64,000 nucleotides of DNA. It comes from [Clostridium] saccharolyticum WM1. Its GTDB lineage: Bacteria > Bacillota > Clostridia > Lachnospirales > Lachnospiraceae. The stretch is taken from positions 1,922,001 through 1,986,000 of the forward strand of contig NC_014376.1 of assembly GCF_000144625.1 (NCBI RefSeq). The letters are read 5' to 3'. Below, one piece after another: positions 1 through 8,893 of this stretch (position 1 is the first letter of the stretch; each line of letters opens with the position of its first letter). Below the pieces are notes generated by a model. The model was not told the origin of the DNA. It saw nothing but the letters and a program-made list of their open reading frames with translations, and made no database searches. The position numbers and the translations under genes were made by a program.

Positions 1-1
1 A

Positions 2-1408
2 TGCGATGGTGACAGGATTGAGGCAGTATGTGCCCTTCAAATGACAACGGAAAAAACCTTCTGCATTTTCGGCACCCTGTTTTTAGATGCCACAGGAGAC
101 GGCGTGCTGGGAGCTAAGGCGGGAGCGGAGTACCGGATCGGAAGAGAGAGCAGCTCCCGGTATGGAGAGTCTCTGGCGCCGGATATGGAAGATTCCTGCA
201 CCATGGGGAATTCCCTCATGTTCAAGGCCAGGGATATGGGGCATGAGGTGCCCTTTATCAAGCCGTTCTGGGCCAATACCTATACGGAGGAGCAGCTTAG
301 GCTGCGGGATCACAGTGACATTACCTCGGGGTACTGGTGGATCGAACTGGGAGGCGGAGAGCGGGATGTGATTTCCCATGGAGAAGAGCTTCGGGATGAG
401 CTGTTAAAGGCAGTATTTGGTGTATGGGATCATATTAAAAACGGCGGAGAACACGGTGCGGAGCGTATGGAACTGGAATGGGTAGGCTTTCTGCCTGGAA
501 AAAGGGAAAGCCGACGGCTGATAGGCGATTATGTTCTGACGGAAAGGGATTGTCTGAAGAGTCCCCGGTTTGATGATGCCGTAGCCTATGGGGGCTGGCC
601 CATGGATATCCATACGGTAGAAGGCTTTTTAAATGAGAGCGGTGCTCCTACGGTCTGGAATCAGGTAAACGGCATATACTCGATTCCTTACCGGTGTCTG
701 TATTCAAAAAACATCCGGAATTTATTCTTGGGAGGCAGGGCCATCAGTTGTTCCCATGTGGCATTTTCTTCCACAAGGGTTATGGGAACCTGCGCAGTGG
801 TGGGCCAGGCGGCAGGTACTGCCGCAGCCATGGCAGGGAAAAGGAATCTGGAGCCGAGAGAGCTTCTGGATTATGTGGGAGAGCTTCAGCAGGAGCTTTT
901 AAAGGATGATTGCTATATCCCCTTTGTTGTTAACCAGGATCCGGCCGATTATGCCAGGCAGGCAGCGGTAACGGCCACCCACCATATCACAGGCTGGGAA
1001 CCGGAAAAGGTGATAAATGGAGTGGCAAGAACGGTGGAGGGAGAATCAAACGGCTGGCGTGCCCCCATAGAGGGCGGTCCTTCTCTGGTCCTTACCTTAC
1101 CGGAAAGGATACCGATCCGGGAAATACGCCTGATGCTGGACTCTAATTTAAGCAGGGAAATCACCCAATCCATCAACCAGGATGTGCTGTCCAGGCAAAA
1201 GTCCGGGCCGCCTTCGGAGCTGTTAAAGGAGTATGAAGTGGATATCCTCCTGGAAGGGAAGATCATAGAGCACATGGCAGTTCAGTCCCAGGGGCAGAGG
1301 CTTCAGCGGATTTTCCTTAACGGAAGGGAAGGCAATGCAGTCCGGATCAAAGCCATATCCACATACGGAAGCCGGGAAGCCGTGATTTTTGAAGTTAGGA
1401 TTTATTAA
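2..1408 (+). CDS. FAD-dependent oxidoreductase, C-terminal part (5' end outside window)
   Basis: The reading frame is open from base 2 and runs through the first ATG at 41 without a break, so the true start lies upstream and about 468 residues are visible. The segment GTLFLDATGDGVLG followed by AGAEYRIGRES is typical of the FAD_oxidored (PF12831) family, where it forms part of the FAD-binding fold. FLGGRAISCSHVAFSSTRVMGT and the following GQAAGTAAAMA are the conserved C-terminal FAD-contact region. The last ~150 residues (INGVARTVEGESNGW..., LVLTLPERIPIREIRLMLDS) look like a galactose-binding or discoidin-type beta domain appended to the oxidoreductase. Substrate unknown; family members often sit in polysaccharide or organic-acid catabolic loci. 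The N-terminal dinucleotide motif cannot be checked here. Confidence 0.85.
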   Translation, partial: CDGDRIEAVCALQMTTEKTFCIFGTLFLDATGDGVLGAKAGAEYRIGRESSSRYGESLAPDMEDSCTMGNSLMFKARDMGHEVPFIKPFWANTYTEEQLRLRDHSDITSGYWWIELGGGERDVISHGEELRDELLKAVFGVWDHIKNGGEHGAERMELEWVGFLPGKRESRRLIGDYVLTERDCLKSPRFDDAVAYGGWPMDIHTVEGFLNESGAPTVWNQVNGIYSIPYRCLYSKNIRNLFLGGRAISCSHVAFSSTRVMGTCAVVGQAAGTAAAMAGKRNLEPRELLDYVGELQQELLKDDCYIPFVVNQDPADYARQAAVTATHHITGWEPEKVINGVARTVEGESNGWRAPIEGGPSLVLTLPERIPIREIRLMLDSNLSREITQSINQDVLSRQKSGPPSELLKEYEVDILLEGKIIEHMAVQSQGQRLQRIFLNGREGNAVRIKAISTYGSREAVIFEVRIY

Positions 1409-1426
1409 TGCAAAATAAGTATTTCA

Positions 1427-1466
1427 GCCTTCTTTAAGGAATCGTCTTCCTGGAGAAGGCATTTCT
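1427..1466 (+). terminator. Possible terminator after the FAD oxidoreductase
   Basis: GCCTTCT at 1427-1433 pairs with AGAAGGC at 1454-1460, with an inner AGGAA/TTCCT stem. The following tract is ATTTCTTATCTTT, only moderately T-rich, so termination efficiency is uncertain. Confidence 0.4.
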
Positions 1467-1522
1467 TATCTTTAGGTAAGAAAATAAGGAATATGAAGGA
1501 AAATTTACAGATGCACTTAATA

Positions 1523-1551
1523 TTGCCCCTTCTAATACGCTGTGGTAAAAT
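1523..1551 (+). promoter_or_regulatory. Sigma-A promoter for the 2-hydroxyacid dehydrogenase gene
   Basis: TTGCCC at 1523-1528, a 17-bp spacer and TAAAAT at 1546-1551 lie about 45 bases upstream of the ATG at 1596. Confidence 0.6.
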
Positions 1552-1595
1552 GAATCCAAAAGAGGATACAGCAGCAGGACAGGAGAATAAGTAAT

Positions 1596-2555
1596 ATGAA
1601 GATCGTAGTATTAGACGGATATACAGTAAATCCGGGAGACTTGTCCTGGAGTGGGATGGAAGAACTGGGAGAGGTTACGGGATATGACAGGACGCCTGAG
1701 GAGCTGATCGCAGAGAGGATCAAAGATGCAGAGATCGTCTATACCAACAAGACTCCTGTCAGTAAGTCCACATTGGAGGCATGTCCTTCTATAAAGTATA
1801 TCGGTGTGCTGGCTACCGGCTACAATGTGGTGGATATTGAGGCTGCAAAGGAAAAGGGGATTCCGGTGTCAAACATTCCTGCTTACGGGACAGAGGCTGT
1901 TGCTCAGTTTACCATTGCACTTTTATTGGAATTGTGCCATCACATTGGAGCCCATTCCCAATGTGTCATGGAAGGGGACTGGACAAAAAGTAAGGATTTT
2001 TGCTTTTGGAATTACCCTTTGACAGAGCTGGCGGGAAAGACCATGGGAATAATTGGTTTTGGAAGGATCGGGCAGGCTACGGCTAAAATTGCCCAGGCAT
2101 TGGGAATGAACATTCTGGCCTTTTCAAGAAACAGAAATGAAAGCATGGAATCAGAAACCTGCCGTTATGCAGACTTTGATGAGCTTCTGGCAAATTCAGA
2201 TGTAATATCCCTTCATTGCCCCCTTCTTCCTAGTACCCTCGGGATCATCAATAAAGAGACCATCGCTAAGATGAAAGACAATGTTATGATCCTTAACAGT
2301 TCCAGAGGCCCCCTTATTGCAGAAACGGATTTAATGGAAGCATTAAACAGCGGCAAAGTCGGCGGTGCTGCGGTTGATGTAGTATCTGTGGAGCCTATGA
2401 AAGCAGATAATCCGCTGCTGAAAGCAAAAAACTGTATTATTACCCCCCATATCGCCTGGGCGCCAAAAGAAACGAGACAGAGACTGATGAATATTGCAGT
2501 GGATAATCTTAAGTCTTATTTGAATGGCCGGCCTGGGAACATCGTAAATCAATGA
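1596..2555 (+). CDS. D-isomer-specific 2-hydroxyacid dehydrogenase
   Basis: NAD(P)H-dependent reduction of a 2-oxo acid such as hydroxypyruvate or glyoxylate to the D-2-hydroxy acid, in the cytosol. The 319 residues match the family length. The N-terminal substrate lobe contains GVLATGYNVVDIEAA. The Rossmann nucleotide site is GIIGFGRIGQ near residue 151. The catalytic Arg lies in NSSRGPLI, the Glu in VVSVEP and the His in TPHIAWA, so the active site is intact. It is monocistronic, between its own promoter and a strong terminator. The closest named relatives by motif are glycerate dehydrogenase/hydroxypyruvate reductases; exact substrate not determinable. Confidence 0.9.
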   Translation: MKIVVLDGYTVNPGDLSWSGMEELGEVTGYDRTPEELIAERIKDAEIVYTNKTPVSKSTLEACPSIKYIGVLATGYNVVDIEAAKEKGIPVSNIPAYGTEAVAQFTIALLLELCHHIGAHSQCVMEGDWTKSKDFCFWNYPLTELAGKTMGIIGFGRIGQATAKIAQALGMNILAFSRNRNESMESETCRYADFDELLANSDVISLHCPLLPSTLGIINKETIAKMKDNVMILNSSRGPLIAETDLMEALNSGKVGGAAVDVVSVEPMKADNPLLKAKNCIITPHIAWAPKETRQRLMNIAVDNLKSYLNGRPGNIVNQ

Positions 2556-2576
2556 TTGGATTTAAAAAGAGCACTT

Positions 2577-2632
2577 ATCCTGTCTGACAGCGAATGTTTT
2601 GGCACCTCCGCTGCCAAACAGGATTCTTTTTT
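2577..2632 (+). terminator. Rho-independent terminator
   Basis: ATCCTGTCTGACAGCG (2577-2592) pairs with CGCTGCCAAACAGGAT (2609-2624), followed by TCTTTTTT. It ends the dehydrogenase transcript and touches the stop codon of the convergent gene. Confidence 0.85.
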
Positions 2633-3659
2633 ATCTGTTCTCAGGATTATGTTCCATGACCAGGGTCTTTGAAGACAAGGCGCTTCCCTTTCGCAGTTCC
2701 TGACGTGCAGTTTGTATCATAGAATCCATTTTTTCAAGCTCCTCTAACAAGAGCTTTTCTTCCAGGCTGGTATGAAGAACTTTGCTGATTCCGCCGTTTT
2801 TAATAATGATTCTTTTGTCTGCCATTAGTGCCAGAAGAGGGTCGTGAGTTGCCATTAACACGATCTTATCGGAAGAGATCAGCAGCTCAAGTGCCTTTTT
2901 GCGGTCGATACCGGCATTTTCGATTTCATCGATGAGAACAATGGGAGAAGCACTTAAAATAGCGGTATCTGCGATCATCAGGGCTCTGGATTGTCCTCCG
3001 CTTAGGCTGGTAACAGGTGTGGTCAAGTCAAATTTTTCTCCTGCCAGGTGATTGGCGGCCAGGATGATCTGCTCAATGACAGTCTGCGGGTTTTCTACCA
3101 GACGGCTTACGGCATGCATTCTTAAAAATTCCTCTACCGTAAGGTCCATGACAAAATTCATGTTCTGGGATAACTGTGCCACCAGACGGTTATTGGAGGA
3201 AAAACGCCATTTATTATCCGGCTTCTCTCCATTGATCAAAATGCTGCGGCCGGTAGGTGTATCTCTTTGCGCCGCCCATTCGATGTCCGCCAAAAGGCGG
3301 CTTTTCCCGGATCCGGTAGGCCCTACGATAGAAATGATCTGGGAGGTCTCCACCGTAAGTTCTGTGAAACCTTCCGGGTTACCGGATTTGTCATATCCTG
3401 CCAGGATTGTCATGGAAAGGACCCGGTTGTTTTTTTCAAGGCCCAGAAATGCACGCATCTGTTCTAAGTAAACAGGAAGATTTGACAGAAGTTTATCCTT
3501 GTCAATGGCCTGGTCCTCCAATTCCTCCTCCGTAAAATGTTCTAAAAACTCCTGAAAGGTCTTATCCCCGTAACCGGCAATGTCCAGCTTATTCTGTTCA
3601 AAATACGCAATTACAAAGGGATACTCCTTAAGAAGCTGGTCTAAGCTTAATTCCATCAT
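2631..3659 (-). CDS. Stand-alone ABC-type ATPase with N-terminal DUF1858/ScdA_N-like segment
   Basis: Cytosolic ATPase of 342 residues. Residues ~1-80 (LDQLLKEYPFVIAYFEQNKLDI...TFQEFLEHF) resemble the small helical DUF1858/ScdA_N-type domain, which the substrate-binding-like protein two genes upstream also appears to carry. The ABC domain follows, with Walker A GPTGSGKS near residue 115, signature LSGGQSRALMIADTAIL, Walker B IVLIDEIENAG and switch His in MATHDP. No membrane segments are visible and no permease gene is adjacent. It is the last gene of a three-gene minus-strand operon and overlaps its neighbour's stop by 4 nt. It may power metal or cofactor delivery rather than transport; function not established. 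Confidence 0.75.
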   Translation of the reverse strand: MMELSLDQLLKEYPFVIAYFEQNKLDIAGYGDKTFQEFLEHFTEEELEDQAIDKDKLLSNLPVYLEQMRAFLGLEKNNRVLSMTILAGYDKSGNPEGFTELTVETSQIISIVGPTGSGKSRLLADIEWAAQRDTPTGRSILINGEKPDNKWRFSSNNRLVAQLSQNMNFVMDLTVEEFLRMHAVSRLVENPQTVIEQIILAANHLAGEKFDLTTPVTSLSGGQSRALMIADTAILSASPIVLIDEIENAGIDRKKALELLISSDKIVLMATHDPLLALMADKRIIIKNGGISKVLHTSLEEKLLLEELEKMDSMIQTARQELRKGSALSSKTLVMEHNPENR

Positions 3660-4357
3660 GTCTTATCTGCCCCCAAATTAATTTTTTTAACATTTCCCAT
3701 CTGAAATGCTTCTCCGATCCTTGTTTCTCCAAGACAGTAGGAGCAGAGAGCGGAAGGCATGGGAAAGCGAAGCTGCATGCCCTGGACAGATTCAATGTTC
3801 TGGTTTTCATCATAGAGAAGGCTTCCCAGCTCGTAAGCTCCCTGCCCGGTCAGTCCGTTTACATGCATGGTGACGGCCCGAGGATTTACGGAGCTTACAC
3901 AGGAGGCGAACACCTCACGTTCTGCCTGGGAGACGATATCCCCTTTTGTAATCACCACAAAATCAGCGGATTTTAGCATGGGGCCGATTTTTTTTGGAGT
4001 ATTGATGCCGGAAAGGTTATCAATGACACAGACTCCCTTGATTTCCTTTAAATAAGGAGAACAGCGGTTGCAGAGACCGGCAGATTCTGTGATGAGAAGA
4101 TCCAGCTTTTCCCCATTGCCCCAATTTACCACCTCTTCAATATTGGAAGCAAAAAAATGGTCAGGGCACAGGGCACCGGAAAGCCCCTTTTTTACCGGTA
4201 TACCGGCTTTTTCATAGGCGGCATCGTCATCGGTATAAAGACAATCAAATTTAACAACACCCACCTTTATATTTCTGTTCTGAAAAGAAGCAATGGTTTT
4301 TAAAATCACAGACGTCTTCCCGGAGGAAGGAGGGCCTGAAACAATAATCAGATTCAT
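3656..4357 (-). CDS. SIMIBI-class GTPase (CobW/HypB/UreG-like) with Cys pairs
   Basis: Likely GTP-driven metallochaperone-type protein, 233 residues, cytosolic. It opens with the P-loop SGPPSSGKTSV. LLITESAGLCNRCSP combines the DxxxxE(S)AG switch of HypB/UreG-type GTPases with a CxxC. FVVITKGDIVSQAERE fits the nucleotide-specificity region (TKxD). A second CxxC lies near the C terminus (ALCSYCLGETRIG). The two Cys pairs suggest metal or Fe-S binding. It overlaps both neighbours by 4 nt, so the three genes are translationally coupled. The metal and client protein are unknown; the divergent radical SAM protein and FecBCD-type importer are candidate partners. Confidence 0.75.
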   Translation of the reverse strand: MNLIIVSGPPSSGKTSVILKTIASFQNRNIKVGVVKFDCLYTDDDAAYEKAGIPVKKGLSGALCPDHFFASNIEEVVNWGNGEKLDLLITESAGLCNRCSPYLKEIKGVCVIDNLSGINTPKKIGPMLKSADFVVITKGDIVSQAEREVFASCVSSVNPRAVTMHVNGLTGQGAYELGSLLYDENQNIESVQGMQLRFPMPSALCSYCLGETRIGEAFQMGNVKKINLGADKT

Positions 4358-5607
4358 AAAGCCTCCTTTACTGCTGCCTGAAAAAACAGCCGTTCTGTAG
4401 TCTTAATCAGCTCTCCGATATCATGGCTGTGAATATAATCCCAGCCAAGCCACATGAAGTTCTGATCCGGTTTCAAGTGATTGTCTACCAGTGGATTGGT
4501 AGAAGGGAATTTTCCGTTGGAGGAAAGGATTTCGCCTATTTCCTTAGAATAAAGGAAGTCTACAAATGGCTTGACCTTCTCCCTGTTCTTTGCTCTTGCC
4601 AAAAGGAAGATGGGGCTTATAATGGCACCATCCTTTGGCCATACGGGGCGGAGAGGACTTTTTTCATCCGCCATGCTGGCAAAAAAGTAGGGAGAAATTG
4701 TAATGGCAGGAACTTTATTTCCATCCTTTGAAATATGGGATTTAACCATCTGGGCCGGATGCATGCTGCGCAGAAGAGCTTTCCCCATTTTTTTTATGCC
4801 CTCTTCTCCATAATACCGGTAGATATGCAGCAAAAATGCATTGAACATGTCCAAATCCTTCATAGGCATACTGACGCTGTTTTCAAATTCAGGCTTCATT
4901 AGATCCGCCCAGCTCTCGGGAAAAGGACGGTCTCCTAAAGCAGCAGTATTAACCATGATCACCGCCGGAACAATGCCGATGATGGCATACTGGTTCCTTG
5001 GGTCCTTTAACGAAATGGTGTCATTGTCAAAATCAGGATTTATTTGCGTCATATCAGAAATATCTTCAAAGGTACCAAGATCCCGGTAGCGTCCCATCAG
5101 GTTTTTATCAAAGAATAAATCAAAGCCGGCGGATAGATAAAGGTCTGACAAGGCATCAGCATTGCCGTCTGCGGCAATGATCCGTTCTTTCACGTCATCC
5201 AGTCCAAGGTTGGCAGATTTTAAGTTGTAGTCTACCTTATAGTCCATGGAATCTTTCCGGGAAGCCATCCAGGCCTCGAATTTCTCCAGAAGAGGAAGAC
5301 GGATGGGACAGGGCAGTACGCCTTCCATGCGGATGTCACCGCCTTCCTCTTTTCTGGTAGGTGTAAGACCGGAAGTGAGATCCGGGGCGTTCTGCTTAAT
5401 GATTTCTTCCAGTTTTTCTATGAAAAGCGCCTGATTGAGCTTGCGCATGGATAAAGCCATTTCCAGAGTGACGGTCTTTCCAAGGGAATTACGCATTATG
5501 GGATTGTTTAAATGCTCAAAACCATTTGTAACAAACCATCCGATTGTTTCGGGGTATTTTTCAGTTATATCATAAATGGTGTCGGTAGCTTTTATATAAT
5601 GATCCAT
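4354..5607 (-). CDS. Cytoplasmic substrate-binding-protein-like with N-terminal DUF1858 domain
   Basis: 417 residues. Residues ~1-70 (YDITEKYPETIGWFVTNGFEHLNNP..., TVTLEMALSMRKLN) match the DUF1858 pattern. The remainder resembles a type-2 periplasmic binding protein: AIIGIVPAVIMVNTAALGDRPFPESWADL and ISPIFLLARAKNREKVKPFVDFLYSKE are typical of iron/2-aminoethylphosphonate-type binding proteins. There is no signal peptide or lipobox, so it appears to act inside the cell. The start is supported by AGAAAGGA upstream. It is first in an operon with the GTPase and ABC ATPase. A cytosolic binding-protein fold fused to DUF1858 is unusual; it may be a small-molecule or metal-complex carrier or sensor. 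Confidence 0.7.
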   Translation of the reverse strand: MDHYIKATDTIYDITEKYPETIGWFVTNGFEHLNNPIMRNSLGKTVTLEMALSMRKLNQALFIEKLEEIIKQNAPDLTSGLTPTRKEEGGDIRMEGVLPCPIRLPLLEKFEAWMASRKDSMDYKVDYNLKSANLGLDDVKERIIAADGNADALSDLYLSAGFDLFFDKNLMGRYRDLGTFEDISDMTQINPDFDNDTISLKDPRNQYAIIGIVPAVIMVNTAALGDRPFPESWADLMKPEFENSVSMPMKDLDMFNAFLLHIYRYYGEEGIKKMGKALLRSMHPAQMVKSHISKDGNKVPAITISPYFFASMADEKSPLRPVWPKDGAIISPIFLLARAKNREKVKPFVDFLYSKEIGEILSSNGKFPSTNPLVDNHLKPDQNFMWLGWDYIHSHDIGELIKTTERLFFQAAVKEAL

Positions 5608-5959
5608 TTTTCTTCCTTTCTATTTGTGATAACAGTCTGGGTTTTTCAATATGTTTATCATAACATATGATTTCCCATTTGGTTGTTGTAATTACAACGC
5701 ATGTAGAATGGTTATTGATATTTTTTATTAAATTCTGTTAAATAACGCCTGTTTTCTATGAATAGCTCAATGAAGAACCTATCTATGAACCGCTGAACGA
5801 TCTTAGCAGTAAATTACTGGTCCTGGAATTGGATTAAATCGTGCAGGCAGTAATTATTCCCATTATACCGGTAAATTTTATAAAAATTTGGTATGAAAAA
5901 GGGATGCGGCAATTATGATGAATTAAATGGTTTTTAAAAATAGTACAAGGAGAAAGCAT
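5608..5959. promoter_or_regulatory. Divergent intergenic region with two palindromes
   Basis: This 350-bp A/T-rich spacer separates two divergent operons. It contains the perfect 14-bp palindrome GTTGTAATTACAAC (5685-5698) and the inverted repeat ATATGTT-N6-AACATAT (5649-5668), both on the side nearer the minus-strand operon. On the minus strand a TTACAA within the first palindrome and a TATGTT within the second are ~18 bp apart, so a regulator bound here would cover that promoter. The rest (5700-5940) shows no clear gene or RNA structure. Confidence 0.5.
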
Positions 5960-6973
5960 ATGATCGTTTCATGGATGACAACAAATCAGTGTAATCTTAA
6001 ATGCAAGCATTGTTACCAGGATGCCGGTAATAAAAAGACAGATGAATTAACAACGGAAGAAGCCAAACGGCTGATTGATGAAATCGCCAGAGCGGGTTTT
6101 CGGATTATGATATTCAGCGGAGGGGAACCGCTGATGCGTCCGGATATTTTTACTTTGGTATCTTATGCGGCAGGTGCGGGACTTCGGCCTGTTTTTGGCA
6201 CCAATGGTATGCTGATCACGGAGGAGACGGCCATCAGGCTGAAAAAGTGCAAAGCTGCGGTTATGGGAATCAGTCTTGACAGCCTGGATGAACAAAAGCA
6301 TAATAAGTTCCGGGGAGATGAAAATGCATACCGGCTGACCTTAGAGGGGATTGGAAATTGTAAAAAGGCCGGCTTGCCCTTTCAGATCCATACCACGATC
6401 ATGGACTGGAACCAGGAGGAAGTGGAAGCGATTATAGATTTCGGTATGCAATCAGGAGCTGTGGCCAATTACTTGTTTTTCCTGATTCCGGTTGGCAGAG
6501 GAAGATTTCTGGAAGAGACCTCGCTGAAAGTCATGGAGTATGAAAAGCTTTTGCAGATCATTATGAAGAAGCAGAAGGAGGTTCCCATTGATATCAAGCC
6601 TACCTGTGCCCCTCAGTTTACAAGGGTGGCAAGGGAGTTGGAGGTAGAAACCCGATTTACCAGAGGCTGTTTAGCCGGTCTTTCCTATTGTGTGGTTAAT
6701 CCCGTGGGAAAGGTCCGGCCCTGCGCCTACATGGTTGAGGAAGCAGGAGATATCCGCAAAGAACCGTTTGATGAGATCTGGAAAAACAGCCCACTGTTTA
6801 AAACTCTTCGCACACGGGAGTACAAAGGGACATGCCGTGACTGCATTTATGGAAAAGAGTGCGGAGGATGCCGTGCGCGGGCAGGATATTATCATGACGG
6901 CGATTTTATGGCGGAAGACAGCTATTGCGCTTACGGAAAACAAAGATGCAAAGAAGGTGCCAAGAGAATATGA
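5960..6973 (+). CDS. Radical SAM/SPASM protein
   Basis: Radical SAM enzyme of 337 residues, starting at the ATG at 5960 preceded by AAGGAG. The upstream ATG at 5927 lacks a ribosome binding site. CNLKCKHC near residue 11 is the CxxxCxxC [4Fe-4S] site, and FSGGEP is the SAM-contact GGE motif. The C-terminal SPASM region has CLAGLSYC, RPCAYMVE and CRDCIYGKECGGCRARAG for auxiliary clusters. The arrangement resembles NirJ/AhbC-type haem-modifying and peptide-modifying enzymes. Its stop overlaps the start of the binding-protein gene (ATGA), so it is the first gene of a four-gene operon with a FecBCD-type importer. The substrate could be a tetrapyrrole or other metal cofactor; this is inference. 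Confidence 0.85.
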   Translation: MIVSWMTTNQCNLKCKHCYQDAGNKKTDELTTEEAKRLIDEIARAGFRIMIFSGGEPLMRPDIFTLVSYAAGAGLRPVFGTNGMLITEETAIRLKKCKAAVMGISLDSLDEQKHNKFRGDENAYRLTLEGIGNCKKAGLPFQIHTTIMDWNQEEVEAIIDFGMQSGAVANYLFFLIPVGRGRFLEETSLKVMEYEKLLQIIMKKQKEVPIDIKPTCAPQFTRVARELEVETRFTRGCLAGLSYCVVNPVGKVRPCAYMVEEAGDIRKEPFDEIWKNSPLFKTLRTREYKGTCRDCIYGKECGGCRARAGYYHDGDFMAEDSYCAYGKQRCKEGAKRI

Positions 6974-7914
6974 AAAATAAAATGATGGTCTATGCAGGAA
7001 TCTTTCTTTTGATATTAAATATCCTTGCCGGATGCGGCGTCAGGACAGAGAAACCGGCTGCCAGTGCTGGGAAGGGTTATTGTTTTACGGATGCGCTTGG
7101 GCAGGAGGTGACGGTCCGGAATCCGGAGCGTGTGGTGGCTTTGATGGGGAGCTTTGCGGAGGTCTGGCAGGCAGCCGGAGGCAGCCTTGCCGGCGTAACG
7201 GACGACGCATTTGATGAAAGAGGTCTGGGACTTTCAGAGGAAACCGTTTCTGTGGGAAAATACAACCGCCCCAATGTAGAAAAAATCATGGCCATAGCTC
7301 CTGATCTTGTCATACTGTCATCAGAAACAAAGGAACATACGGCCTTGAAAGAAGTTTTAAAACAGGCGGGGATTACGACAGCTTATTTTAAAGTGACCTA
7401 TTTTGAAGATTATCTTTCCATGCTGAAAACCTGTACGGAAATAACCGGGAAGAGGGAGATGTATGAGAAAAAAGGATTGGCTGTAAAATCAGAAATTGAA
7501 GAAATTCTTTCCGGTACAAAAGCTCAGGAGCCGCCTTCTGTTTTGCTTCTCATTACCTACTCCGGCGGAGCGGTGGCCCAGAATTCCAAAACCATGACAG
7601 GTAACATGCTAAATGACTTAGGCTGTAAAAATATAGCCGATGAAAACCAAAGTCTGTTAAAGGAGTTTAGCATGGAATGCATTGTTAAGGAGGACCCTGA
7701 CTTTATTTTTGTGATCCCCATGGGAAATGATGATGCTCTTGCCATGAAAAATTTAAAAGAAAGTATCGAAAAGAATCCGGCATGGAATGGCCTTACTGCC
7801 GTAAAAAACAACCGATACATCCTTTTGCCAAAGGAAAAGTTTCTATATAAACCCAATGAAAAGTGGGGAGAAAGCTATCAATACCTTTCGGAGATTCTTT
7901 ATGGAAAGAAATAA
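6970..7914 (+). CDS. FecB/BtuF-type ABC substrate-binding lipoprotein
   Basis: Extracellular lipoprotein that would capture an iron complex, haem, cobalamin or similar ligand for import. The start at 6970 overlaps the radical SAM stop and gives a clean signal peptide (KNKMMVYAGIFLLILNILAGC) with Cys at the lipobox. The mature part has the family N-terminal segment (FTDALGQEVTVRNPERVVAL), the central KYNRPNVEKIMAIAPDLVI and the C-terminal NPAWNGLTAVKNNRYILLP, as in periplasmic binding family PF01497. At 314 residues it is normal length. It is followed immediately by permease and ATPase genes. Confidence 0.9.
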   Translation: MKNKMMVYAGIFLLILNILAGCGVRTEKPAASAGKGYCFTDALGQEVTVRNPERVVALMGSFAEVWQAAGGSLAGVTDDAFDERGLGLSEETVSVGKYNRPNVEKIMAIAPDLVILSSETKEHTALKEVLKQAGITTAYFKVTYFEDYLSMLKTCTEITGKREMYEKKGLAVKSEIEEILSGTKAQEPPSVLLLITYSGGAVAQNSKTMTGNMLNDLGCKNIADENQSLLKEFSMECIVKEDPDFIFVIPMGNDDALAMKNLKESIEKNPAWNGLTAVKNNRYILLPKEKFLYKPNEKWGESYQYLSEILYGKK

Positions 7915-8893
7915 CAAAGCCCGGCTGCTCATCTTTTTATCAACCGCAGGACTGGCGGTGTCCGTATTGCTGGGATTGTGCCTTGGAGCCAGCAACATCC
8001 GGCCGGCGGTACTCCTTGCAACTTTGGCCGCAGGAAAACCTGATGATTTTTTATACCGGATCCTTCTTACGGTCCGGCTGCCAAGGGTGACAGCCGCCCT
8101 CCTTGCAGGAAGTGCACTTGCAGTGTCCGGCGCAATCATTCAGTCCGTGTTAAACAATCCTCTGGCAAGTCCTAATATTATAGGCGTAAATGCAGGAGCA
8201 GGGTTACTGGTTCTGCTTGCATCGGCATTTTTGCCCCCAGATCCTCTTGCCCTGCCATTATCGGCATTTTCCGGTGCTCTCCTTGCCTGTTTGCTGGTAC
8301 TGGCCATTGCCATGACCGGCAGACTGTCAAGGGTCCTGCTGGTTTTAACAGGCTTTGCGGTCAACAGTATGTTCAGTGCAGGAATGAATACGGTTATGAT
8401 TTTGTACCCGGATGCCTATGTTGGTGCAGGAAATTTTCTGGTGGGAGGTCTCTCCTTCGTTACTCCAAATGTTCTTGTCTATCCTTCGGCTTTTATTGCC
8501 GCAGGTGTTCTTATGGCACAGCTTGGTTCCAAGGGCCTGAACATTCTAAATCTGGGCGCAGACAATGCAAAAGCCCTGGGCATGAATGTCAATGCCTGCC
8601 GGTGTGCCTACCTGGCCATTGCCGCCATCCTTGCCGGTGCAGCCGTCAGCTTTGCCGGTATGATCGGTTTTGTAGGCCTTCTGGTTCCTCATGGAGTGAA
8701 ATTGGTGATCGGACAGGACAACCGGTTCGTGATTCCTGCCAGTGCCCTGACCGGAGGCATGTTTGTTATTTTGTGCGATCTGCTGGCCAGAACTGTATTC
8801 CTGCCCTATGAGCTTCCGGTAGGCATTTTGATGTCCTTTATAGGAGGGCCGTTTTTTCTTTATCTGATTCTTAAAAACAGGCGGAAGGAATGA
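7901..8893 (+). CDS. FecCD-family ABC permease
   Basis: Membrane permease of an iron-siderophore/cobalamin/haem type importer, 330 residues with about ten hydrophobic segments. The start at 7901 has a GGAG upstream and overlaps the preceding gene by 14 nt. Family motifs visible: RILLTVRLPRVTAALLAGSALAVSG near the N terminus, NPLASPNIIGVNAGAGL, LGADNAKALGMNV, and GMIGFVGLLVPH with GQDNRFVIPASALTGG near the C terminus. Only one permease gene is present, so the channel would be a homodimer. The stop overlaps the ATPase start by 4 nt. Confidence 0.93.
   Translation: MERNNKARLLIFLSTAGLAVSVLLGLCLGASNIRPAVLLATLAAGKPDDFLYRILLTVRLPRVTAALLAGSALAVSGAIIQSVLNNPLASPNIIGVNAGAGLLVLLASAFLPPDPLALPLSAFSGALLACLLVLAIAMTGRLSRVLLVLTGFAVNSMFSAGMNTVMILYPDAYVGAGNFLVGGLSFVTPNVLVYPSAFIAAGVLMAQLGSKGLNILNLGADNAKALGMNVNACRCAYLAIAAILAGAAVSFAGMIGFVGLLVPHGVKLVIGQDNRFVIPASALTGGMFVILCDLLARTVFLPYELPVGILMSFIGGPFFLYLILKNRRKE

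Noticed and set aside
1..1408. ATG at 41 as the true start of the first gene
   Set aside because: The frame is open to the window edge and the residues before this ATG fit the family, so the gene is cut by the window.
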